DNA from: Thermoplasmata archaeon
Lineage (GTDB): Archaea > Thermoplasmatota > Thermoplasmata > Sysuiplasmatales > Sysuiplasmataceae
Assembly: GCA_021811925.1 (NCBI GenBank)
Contig: JAKAPY010000072.1
Location: forward strand, 1-8,205
DNA: 8,205 nt
Direction of reading: 5' to 3'
Below are positions 1-4,926 of the stretch, one piece after another. A program made the translations under genes and the position numbers. The notes beneath the pieces were generated by a model. The model had not been told where the DNA came from. It saw nothing but the letters and a program-made list of their open reading frames with translations, and did not search any database. Numbering within the stretch: position 1 is the first letter of the stretch; each line of letters begins with the position of its first letter.

Positions 1-488
1 TAGGCCTTCCAGTATCTTGCGCCGTTGTACCACGTCCATATGATATTCGCCCTCGCCCGTGCCTCGAAGTCGTCCTTGGGCTTGAAATTCATCGGAAAAC
101 CGGGACACAGCTTGTTTATGCACATTCCGCAGACTATGTTGTGCCTGTTTTCGTCAAAGGCTATTGTGTTAAGCAGGCATCTCACTGCCGTATTCTCCTT
201 CAGTTCGTGCGCCTTTACAACGGCGTAGGAGAAGACGGGATTTGCATTGTCGAAGGTGGAAAGAAGCGCCCACCAGTAGGCCATCGCAAGCCTTTCCTTG
301 TTGTCGAGCCCTGTCACGATTTCGTCGAGTCTTGCCCAGTTCAGCTTTTCCTCGTCCCACTGTTCCTTCTTTGACCTGGAATAGAGCCTCCACTCCAGGT
401 CGTTTCTGAAGTCCCAGTCCGCGGGGTAAATGTTGTTTGGCGGGAATTCGGGCAGCTCTATCTTGTCCGGTCCACCGCTTTCATTCAT
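1..488 (-). CDS. R2/ferritin-like di-iron superfamily protein (5' part, runs off left edge)
   Basis: The minus strand is open from an ATG at 488 to the window edge (about 162 codons seen); the last two bases visible are TA, so the next codon is Tyr or a stop. The N-terminus reads MNESGGPDKIELPEF. An aromatic-rich helix (about 28-45), a WDEEKLNW segment (44-51), a helix at about 64-95 and an ExxH motif (E113-N-R-H116) resemble the metal-binding helices of the R2-like superfamily (ribonucleotide reductase R2, R2lox, multicomponent monooxygenases). D80 is the best candidate for the first ligand, 33 residues before E113, against about 31 in R2; this is a comparison by eye. The second metal-binding half should lie beyond the edge. 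Cysteines at 104, 120, 123 and 128 (CxxCx4C right after ExxH) are unusual. The gene itself is fairly certain; the superfamily is tentative and the reaction unknown. It diverges from the crotonase genes, which could hint at oxidation of an acyl-CoA or ring, but that is speculation. Confidence 0.6.
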   Translation of the reverse strand, partial: MNESGGPDKIELPEFPPNNIYPADWDFRNDLEWRLYSRSKKEQWDEEKLNWARLDEIVTGLDNKERLAMAYWWALLSTFDNANPVFSYAVVKAHELKENTAVRCLLNTIAFDENRHNIVCGMCINKLCPGFPMNFKPKDDFEARARANIIWTWYNGARYWKA

Positions 489-513
489 GTTGGTTTGGGA
501 TAGTGCACTGTCG

Positions 514-523
514 ATTATTTAAG
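514..523 (-). promoter_or_regulatory. TATA box of the di-iron-like gene
   Basis: On the minus strand this reads CTTAAATAAT, a good archaeal box A. Its centre lies about 30 bases before the ATG at 488. With the usual 25-27 base spacing, transcription would start within a few bases of the start codon. That predicts a leaderless or nearly leaderless mRNA, which fits the absence of a Shine-Dalgarno sequence in front of this ATG. Confidence 0.6.
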
Positions 524-624
524 AATGGGCAGATGGTGGAAGGGTTGAGCTGCGCGGGCACAGGCGCCCGATGGATGTGTCCTTGTGCATCGGAAAAGCT
601 GAACGGCTAAAGTTTGCTATACTG

Positions 625-637
625 TTAGATATATGAA
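625..637 (+). promoter_or_regulatory. candidate TATA box of the crotonase operon
   Basis: The stretch TTAGATATATGAA is the most TATA-like sequence before the ATG at 665 and would place the transcript start near 655-660. A second A/T-rich stretch (GCTATACTG, from about 616) is an alternative. A GGTGA at 654-658, six bases before the ATG, could act as a ribosome binding site if the transcript starts upstream of it. Confidence 0.4.
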
Positions 638-664
638 TTCGGTTCAAGTGGCTGGTGATTCGGC

Positions 665-1429
665 ATGGCTGGAACAGTCGAAATGGAGACAAGGGGGAGT
701 ACGGGCATAATCCGTCTCAACAGGCCCGCAAAGTTGAATGCGATCAATATGGAAATGGTGAAGGACCTGGTCGAGGCATTTGATTCATTCGACAGGGACG
801 ACGCTGTCCGCACCGTTATAGTAACGGGCAACGGCAAGGCATTTTCAGCGGGTGCAGATGTCGTCGAGATGTCTCACATGTCCATAGAAGAGGTGGCAAG
901 GGGCGGGCACATGCCGCTGTGGACAAGATTAAGGAGCTTCAGGAAGCCGGTGATTGCAGCCCTCAACGGAATAACCGCTGGTGGCGGCCTTGAACTCGCC
1001 ATGGCGTGTGACATTGCAGTCGCCTCAAGAAGTGCAATGCTCGGGCAGACCGAAACCAATCTTGGCATAATGCCAGGCGCGGGCGGAACACAGAGACTCA
1101 CAAGGGCCGTGGGGAAGCAGAAGGCGATGGAGATGGTCCTGACGGGGAAGCTCCTGTCCGCCGATGAGGCAGCCCGGTGCGGTCTCATACTCAGGGCTGT
1201 CGATGATGGGAATCTCATGGATGAGGCTGTATCCATCTCGGTGGCTATGGGTTCAAAGCCGCAATTCGCTCTCGAGCTTTCAAAAGAAAGCATAAATGCA
1301 GCCTTCGAGACGACGCTTCAGCAGGGCCTTGAATTCGAACGCAGGGACTTTTATCTCTCCCTGGGAAGCGAGGAAGGAAGGGAGGGCATCACCGCATTTG
1401 TGGAGAAGAGGAAACCGGAGTGGAAGTGA
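665..1429 (+). CDS. enoyl-CoA hydratase (crotonase family)
   Basis: A 254-residue crotonase-fold enzyme, full length for the family. It should hydrate trans-2-enoyl-CoA to 3-hydroxyacyl-CoA in the cytoplasm, the second step of beta-oxidation or the crotonyl-CoA step of a C4 pathway. The oxyanion-hole segments are AFSAGAD (59-65) and NGITAGGG (101-108). Glu110 (in GGGLELAMACD) and Glu130 (in GQTETNLG) lie exactly 20 residues apart, matching the two catalytic glutamates of rat mitochondrial hydratase (Glu144 and Glu164). The GIMPGAGGTQRL motif (134-145) is also hydratase-like. These residues favour a real hydratase over an isomerase, hydrolase or decarboxylase; chain-length preference cannot be read. 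The ATG at 665 has a GGTGA six bases upstream. The stop TGA shares its A with the ATG of the next crotonase gene, so the two are almost certainly co-transcribed and translationally coupled. Confidence 0.9.
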   Translation: MAGTVEMETRGSTGIIRLNRPAKLNAINMEMVKDLVEAFDSFDRDDAVRTVIVTGNGKAFSAGADVVEMSHMSIEEVARGGHMPLWTRLRSFRKPVIAALNGITAGGGLELAMACDIAVASRSAMLGQTETNLGIMPGAGGTQRLTRAVGKQKAMEMVLTGKLLSADEAARCGLILRAVDDGNLMDEAVSISVAMGSKPQFALELSKESINAAFETTLQQGLEFERRDFYLSLGSEEGREGITAFVEKRKPEWK

Positions 1430-2184
1430 TGAGTCTAGTGGAAACGGAAATGAAGGGCCAAACGGCCGTCCTCAGGCTCAACAGGCCCGGGAAGCTCAAC
1501 GCTCTCAACGAACAGATGAGGCTTGAGCTCTTGGCAAAACTGCAGGGTGCCAATTCGGACGAAGCGGTCAGGTGCATTGTGCTGACGGGCGAGGGCAAGG
1601 GTTTCTGCGTCGGCGCAGACCTTGATTCAATCAAGGAGGATCTTGGCGCTGACCTGTCAAGCACATTCCACCCTCTGCTCAACGAGATAAGGTTCGGGCC
1701 AAAGATATTCATCAGCGCTGTCAACGGTGTTGCCGCCGGGGCGGGCATCAGCCTCGCGCTTTCCGCCGACGTTAGGTATTGCTCCCGCGGCGCCAGGTTC
1801 ATCACTGCCTTTCACAAGATCGGCCTTGCCCCGGACACCGGCCTTTCCTTTCTTCTGCCAAGACTTATGCCAGCCGGGAAGGCGATGGAGCTGCTGCTCT
1901 CCGGCGGTGAACTGGACAGTGAGGAAGCTTCCGCGCTGGGTCTCTTCCGATCCGTGGATGACCCCTTAGGCGAGGCCCTGAAGAAGGCATCGGAACTGTC
2001 CGGTGGCCCGTACTTGTCATACCAGCAGAGCAAGAGGCTGATAAACAGGTCTATTTTCTGCGAATCCCAGCCCTTCCTTGCCCTGGAGGCGGAAGTCCAG
2101 GGGAATCTCGGCCGGTCCGGGGATTTTGAGGAAGGAAAGAAGGCCTTCGGAGAGAAGAGACGCCCTTCATTCCGCGGCAAATGA
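1429..2184 (+). CDS. crotonase-fold protein, PaaG/enoyl-CoA isomerase-like
   Basis: A 251-residue crotonase paralogue of the preceding gene. The oxyanion-hole segments are retained: GFCVGAD (58-64) and NGVAAGAG (99-106). Both hydratase glutamates are replaced: the first position is Ser108 in GAGISLALSAD, and the second falls in the FITAFHKIG segment with no Glu. The following stretch, IGLAPDTG...LPRL (131-146), resembles PaaG (ring 1,2-epoxyphenylacetyl-CoA isomerase) and related enoyl-CoA isomerases, with Asp136 at the place of their catalytic Asp. The likely role is double-bond or ring isomerisation of an acyl-CoA made or used by the hydratase next door, for example in oxidation of unsaturated fatty acids. 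A phenylacetate pathway is not supported, because no other paa genes are visible. I chose the ATG at 1429 over the in-frame GTG at 1420: it forms a TGATG stop-start overlap and has GGAG at 1417-1420, eight bases upstream. Confidence 0.85.
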   Translation: MSLVETEMKGQTAVLRLNRPGKLNALNEQMRLELLAKLQGANSDEAVRCIVLTGEGKGFCVGADLDSIKEDLGADLSSTFHPLLNEIRFGPKIFISAVNGVAAGAGISLALSADVRYCSRGARFITAFHKIGLAPDTGLSFLLPRLMPAGKAMELLLSGGELDSEEASALGLFRSVDDPLGEALKKASELSGGPYLSYQQSKRLINRSIFCESQPFLALEAEVQGNLGRSGDFEEGKKAFGEKRRPSFRGK

Positions 2185-2192
2185 GCCTCATT
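2180..2192. repeat. short perfect dyad over the crotonase stop codon
   Basis: AATGAG-C-CTCATT is a perfect inverted repeat of six bases with a one-base centre that includes the TGA stop (2182-2184). With one bulged A, pairing extends to GCAA/TTGC (2177-2194). It may form a small 3'-end hairpin, but no T-run follows closely, so a terminator role is unproven and chance is possible. Confidence 0.3.
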
Positions 2193-2260
2193 GCACCATT
2201 CCGGCTGCGTCCACGCTGCTGCATCTGTGTTGCTCTCTATTTCTGACACCCGGCTGAAAC

Positions 2261-2270
2261 GTATTAATAT
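2261..2270 (+). promoter_or_regulatory. TATA-like box of the padR-mntH operon
   Basis: GTATTAATAT contains TATTAATA (2262-2269), the best TATA-like sequence before the regulator gene. It predicts a start near 2290-2295 and a leader of about 25 bases. That leader would hold GGGAG at 2304-2308, eight bases before the ATG at 2317. The left arm of the inverted repeat at 2267-2283 overlaps the box's 3' end. TTATTATTAT (2293-2302) is a less likely alternative. Confidence 0.5.
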
Positions 2271-2283
2271 CGGAAACCGATAT
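2267..2283. promoter_or_regulatory. perfect inverted repeat, candidate repressor operator
   Basis: ATATCGG-AAA-CCGATAT is a perfect seven-base inverted repeat with a three-base spacer, a typical footprint for a dimeric winged-helix regulator. It overlaps the 3' end of the TATA-like box, so a bound protein would block TBP/TFB. The first gene downstream encodes a PadR-family regulator, so autorepression is the simplest reading. Binding itself is inference. Confidence 0.5.
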
Positions 2284-2289
2284 CGATGA

Positions 2290-2305
2290 CCGTTATTATT
2301 ATCGG
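2290..2305. promoter_or_regulatory. second, imperfect operator-like dyad
   Basis: CCGTTA-TTAT-TATCGG is an inverted repeat with one mismatch. It re-uses the TATCGG half-site of the perfect repeat upstream. The two dyad centres are about 22-23 bases apart, close to two helical turns, so two dimers could bind on the same face. It covers the predicted transcription start and touches the ribosome binding site. Confidence 0.3.
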
Positions 2306-2316
2306 GAGAATGCTTT

Positions 2317-2658
2317 ATGGATGAAATGACACGCTTCCTGGAACGTGGCCTTTTCAGGCCCTATGTGCTCTGGATTTGCTCAAAGTCACCAATTTCGGGG
2401 ACGGATTTCCTGAACGTGGAAAGGATGCATGACCATGTGCTGAGCCCCGGAAAGCTGTACCCAGTTTTGCACCAGCTCATGGTTGACGGCCTTCTGGAAG
2501 AGGAAGTGAGGATTGAGCATGGAAAGGTACACAAGTACTACACGACGACCTCAAAGGGAAGGGAGTCGCTTGAACTGCTCAAATCAGATCTTGGCCCTCC
2601 AATGAAGAACTTCCTGATGGACTGGCTAATCCCGCCGGGAAAGCGTGCAAGTGCCTGA
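2317..2658 (+). CDS. PadR-family winged-helix transcriptional regulator
   Basis: A 113-residue protein of the short PadR type. The recognition-helix region HVLSPGKLYPVLHQLMVDGLLEEE (about 40-63) matches the PadR pattern SPGxLYPxLxxLxxxGLL. The wing follows with HGKVHKYYTTTSKGRE (68-83), and the C-terminal helix that normally makes the dimer arm is very short (about 84-113). Members usually repress their own operon and a neighbouring transporter or detoxification gene, and release DNA on binding a ligand. Here the co-transcribed gene is an NRAMP metal transporter, and inverted repeats lie in the promoter, so it probably controls metal import. Cys21 and His38, His40, His52, His68 and His72 could bind a metal, but no known metal-sensing motif is recognisable. 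The ATG at 2317 has GGGAG eight bases upstream. Confidence 0.88.
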   Translation: MDEMTRFLERGLFRPYVLWICSKSPISGTDFLNVERMHDHVLSPGKLYPVLHQLMVDGLLEEEVRIEHGKVHKYYTTTSKGRESLELLKSDLGPPMKNFLMDWLIPPGKRASA

Positions 2659-2691
2659 GAAACGTTTTGTGAAGTTTCCTGAAGTTGTAAA

Positions 2692-3948
2692 ATGTTCTAT
2701 AGCAAGAGCGAAGGTAAGAAATCGGGAAGGTTGGCACGCCTCCTGAGACTTGTCGCATTCATGGGCCCGGCGCTGATCGTCAGCGTTGCCTATCAGGACC
2801 CCGGCAATTTTGCCAGCGACATTGAGTCCGGTGCGCTCACAGGCTATACGCTTCTCTGGGTCGTCTGGCTGTCGGGGCTGATGGCCATGGTCCTTCAGTA
2901 CCTCTCCGGCAAGCTCGGGATAGCGACGGGCAAGTCGCTTCCGGAGCTCGTCCGCGCATCACTCGCGAAGCCTTACCTTGTCCTGCCATACTGGCTGGGG
3001 GCGGAGGCCGCTTCGGCGGCAGTGGATCTTGCCGAATTCCTTGGCACCGTGATTGCACTCCACCTGATTTTCGGCATGGCATATCTCGAGGCATCGTTTA
3101 TAGGTGTTTTCGACGTTTTCCTGCTGATTTACCTTCAACGCTGGGGATTCAGGAGGGTGGAGCAGGCATTCTTCCTGTTTGTCGGAATGATTGGAATAGG
3201 ATACGTGTATGAGCTTCTGATCGTAAAGCCGGACATGGGGACTGTTGCCACAAACTCGTTCGTGCCCTCGCTCAATGCTCAGCTTGCTGTTTTTGCAGTC
3301 TCGATTATAGGTGCGACGGTCATGCCGCATGTGCTATTCCTGCACTCGGACCTCACAAGGAAGAAGCTGAAGACGGGGTCTCTGGAGGAAAAGAGGGAGC
3401 TTCTGAGATACCACCGCATAGATACAATCGTCTTCCTGACTGCGGCGTCTATCGTGAACGCGTGCATACTTATCATGGCCGCAGCAGCTTTTCACGCGAG
3501 GAATCTAACCTTTGCCACGACAATCGACGTTGCTTACCACACCCTCAGGCCACTCTTCGGAAACGCGGCCGCCTATGTCTTCGTCGCCACGCTCCTCGCA
3601 TCTGGTTTATCCTCATCCACAACAGGCACAATCGCGGGGCAGTCCATTATGGAGGGCATGCTTGGAAGGAAGATCAACCCGTGGCTCAGAAGGATAGTCA
3701 CAAGGGTCATCAACGTCTTCCCCACAACCGTTGCAATACTTATTGGCCTGAATCCGTTCTTTGTTCTCTTCTACAGCCAGGTTGTTCTAAGCATAATGAT
3801 ACCGCTGCCCATGATACCGTTAATCTACTATTCGTCAAGGAAGAAGTTCATGGGTGATTTTGTCAACAGGAAGTATATCACTGTCATAGCGGTTGTTTTC
3901 GCATCCGTGATTCTGGGCTTCAATATATTCTATCTCCTGACGGCTTAG
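2692..3948 (+). CDS. mntH: NRAMP-family divalent metal transporter (MntH-like)
   Basis: A 418-residue polytopic membrane protein of normal length for bacterial and archaeal NRAMP transporters (about 11 membrane helices). It should import Mn(II) and/or Fe(II) with protons across the cytoplasmic membrane. Helix 1 carries the metal-binding DPGN (36-39) in VAYQDPGNFASDIESG. Helix 3 has the conserved DLAEFLGT (112-119). Helix 6 has MPHVLFLHS (211-219), whose Met is the conserved ligand that selects transition metals over Mg and Ca. Other family blocks are SGLSSSTTGTIAGQSIMEG (304-322) and SQVVLSIMIPLPMIPL (362-377). The gene starts 33 bases after the PadR regulator, with no recognisable TATA box and only a weak ribosome site before the ATG, so it is probably read from the regulator's promoter. 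Mn versus Fe cannot be decided from sequence. Confidence 0.93.
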   Translation: MFYSKSEGKKSGRLARLLRLVAFMGPALIVSVAYQDPGNFASDIESGALTGYTLLWVVWLSGLMAMVLQYLSGKLGIATGKSLPELVRASLAKPYLVLPYWLGAEAASAAVDLAEFLGTVIALHLIFGMAYLEASFIGVFDVFLLIYLQRWGFRRVEQAFFLFVGMIGIGYVYELLIVKPDMGTVATNSFVPSLNAQLAVFAVSIIGATVMPHVLFLHSDLTRKKLKTGSLEEKRELLRYHRIDTIVFLTAASIVNACILIMAAAAFHARNLTFATTIDVAYHTLRPLFGNAAAYVFVATLLASGLSSSTTGTIAGQSIMEGMLGRKINPWLRRIVTRVINVFPTTVAILIGLNPFFVLFYSQVVLSIMIPLPMIPLIYYSSRKKFMGDFVNRKYITVIAVVFASVILGFNIFYLLTA

Positions 3949-3958
3949 GACGGCATCA

Positions 3959-4014
3959 GGCAGGGCGCACTGCCGCACGCGAATTGCGCGTGGGCCCCAA
4001 GGGGCGAAATGCCC
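3959..4014. repeat. cluster of short inverted repeats between convergent genes
   Basis: Four GC-rich dyads are packed into 56 bases: GGCAG/CTGCC (3959-3974), CACGCG-AATTG-CGCGTG (3976-3992, the strongest), GCCCC-AA-GGGGC (3994-4005) and GGGC-GAAAT-GCCC (4002-4014, overlapping the third). They lie between the 3' ends of the NRAMP gene and the tail-anchored protein gene. No T-run of four or more occurs on either strand in 3949-4042, so this is not a standard archaeal terminator. It may be an mRNA 3'-end stabiliser, a bidirectional structured end or a small structured RNA. Confidence 0.45.
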
Positions 4015-4042
4015 GCGTTCCTCAACCCATCCGTCTGCATGG

Positions 4043-4282
4043 TCATATGACTTTGAAAAAGAACAGAAGCGCCACCACTACCAGAATTAAGATGACTGCG
4101 ACAATCACAACGACGGGGTCGATACCCTTTTTCTTCTGCGTATTCTGTTGCTGCAGTGCCATGTCCTCTTCAGTCATCGGCTCGATGCCGATGAGCCTGT
4201 CGAGTTCATCCACCCATTCGTCAAGCGCATCCTTCTTTTCCGGTGCTTCCTGCGGCGGCTCCCGGGCCTCTGAGGAACTCAT
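4043..4282 (-). CDS. small acidic tail-anchored membrane protein, unknown function
   Basis: A 79-residue protein that I do not recognise. Residues 1-52 are hydrophilic and acidic, with an amphipathic helix candidate at DALDEWVDELDRLIGIEP (18-35). A basic KKK follows (50-52), then one strongly hydrophobic stretch, PVVVIVAVILILVVVALLFFF (56-76), and KVI to the end. This is the layout of a C-terminal tail anchor with the head in the cytoplasm. A Sec61-beta-like protein has the same layout and was considered, but no diagnostic Sec61-beta sequence is visible. I start it at the ATG at 4282, whose ATGA overlaps the transaldolase stop; an upstream in-frame TTG (4300) would add six residues. It is the last gene of the transketolase-transaldolase operon, so it may be translated together with those enzymes; a functional link is unproven. 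Confidence 0.75.
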   Translation of the reverse strand: MSSSEAREPPQEAPEKKDALDEWVDELDRLIGIEPMTEEDMALQQQNTQKKKGIDPVVVIVAVILILVVVALLFFFKVI

Positions 4283-4926
4283 TTGGGAACTCTCTCCCAA
4301 TCTTTGAGGAATCTATCGAGGCCGGTGTCCGTGAGCGGGTGCTTCAGCATCCATTTGAGAACAGAAAAGGGAATTGTTGCAATGTGCGCCCCAAGCTTGG
4401 CCGCCTGAATGACATGGATCGGATGCCGAACGCTTGCAACCAGGACCTCCGTCCTGTAGCTGTAGTGGGAATACATGGTGACTATGTCCCCTATTATCTG
4501 CATCCCCTCGTTTCCAACATCGTCGAGCCTCCCGATGAAGGGGCTCACGAATGTTGCACCCGCCTTTGCTGCGAGAAGCGCCTGGTTTGGGGAAAACACG
4601 AGTGTCACATTTGTCCTGATTGCCTCTGAAGAAAGTGTTTTCGTTGCCTTGATGCCTTCAGAAGTCATCGGCACCTTGACCACGATTCTCCTGTTTATCT
4701 TGGCGAGCGCCCGTCCCTCTTTCAGCATGCCTTCGCACTCGGTGCTAACGACCTCCGCATTGACCGGACCGTCAACTATTTTGCAGACTTCCCTGAGAAC
4801 ATCCTCGAATTTCCTTCCCTCTTTTGAAACAAGGGATGGATTCGTTGTCACGCCGTCTATTACTCCCCAGTTCCATGCCTCACGTATCTCATCAATGTTG
4901 GCCGTATCGAGAAAAAGCTTCATCAT
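4279..4926 (-). CDS. tal: transaldolase, short TalC/MipB type
   Basis: A 215-residue (beta/alpha)8-barrel of the short transaldolase/fructose-6-phosphate aldolase family. It transfers dihydroxyacetone between sedoheptulose-7-phosphate and glyceraldehyde-3-phosphate in the cytoplasmic non-oxidative pentose phosphate pathway. The N-terminus KLFLDTANIDEIRE carries the conserved Asp7, TTNPS (27-31) holds the conserved Asn, and Lys84 in VVKVPMT is the Schiff-base lysine. SPFIGRLDD (128-136) has Phe130 where fructose-6-phosphate aldolases such as FsaA have Tyr, favouring transaldolase activity. ASVRHP (164-169) supplies the phosphate-binding segment. The gene begins ATGATG: the first ATG (4926) overlaps the stop of the transketolase C-half as ATGA, and the second would drop one residue. 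Its own stop overlaps the next gene in the same way. Thermoplasma relatives have this type, whereas many archaea lack transaldolase altogether. Confidence 0.92.
   Translation of the reverse strand: MMKLFLDTANIDEIREAWNWGVIDGVTTNPSLVSKEGRKFEDVLREVCKIVDGPVNAEVVSTECEGMLKEGRALAKINRRIVVKVPMTSEGIKATKTLSSEAIRTNVTLVFSPNQALLAAKAGATFVSPFIGRLDDVGNEGMQIIGDIVTMYSHYSYRTEVLVASVRHPIHVIQAAKLGAHIATIPFSVLKWMLKHPLTDTGLDRFLKDWERVPK
4283..4300 (-). promoter_or_regulatory. hairpin holding the ribosome site of the tail-anchored protein gene
   Basis: In the mRNA sense this reads TTGGGA-GAGAGT-TCCCAA, a perfect six-base stem with a six-base loop ending directly at the ATG (4282-4280). The purine-rich GGGAGAG that could pair with 16S rRNA lies partly in the stem. 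Ribosomes finishing the transaldolase gene would melt it, which would tie translation of the small gene to its upstream neighbour. The stretch also encodes the end of transaldolase, so chance is possible. Confidence 0.3.

Noticed and set aside
553..594. Small hairpins (CGGGC/GCCCG and GATG/CATC) in the divergent intergenic region
   Set aside because: Stems of four to five bases with no conserved partner or link to a promoter element; expected by chance.
1389..2249. Minus-strand open frames of 138 and 145 codons over the second crotonase
   Set aside because: The plus-strand gene has full crotonase motifs; the opposite frames have none and no promoter or ribosome site.
2659..2678. GAAAC/GTTTC inverted repeat between padR and mntH as a second operator
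   Set aside because: Only five-base arms with a ten-base spacer, no resemblance to the TATCGG half-site, and no TATA box beside it.
4043..4282. Sec61-beta/SecG identity for the tail-anchored protein
   Set aside because: The topology fits (cytoplasmic head, single C-terminal helix), but I see no diagnostic sequence, and the 55-residue acidic head differs from typical archaeal Sec61-beta; left as unknown.
4279..4926. Fructose-6-phosphate aldolase instead of transaldolase
   Set aside because: The active-site segment is SPFIGRLDD with Phe where aldolases of the FsaA type have Tyr, and the gene sits in a transketolase operon.
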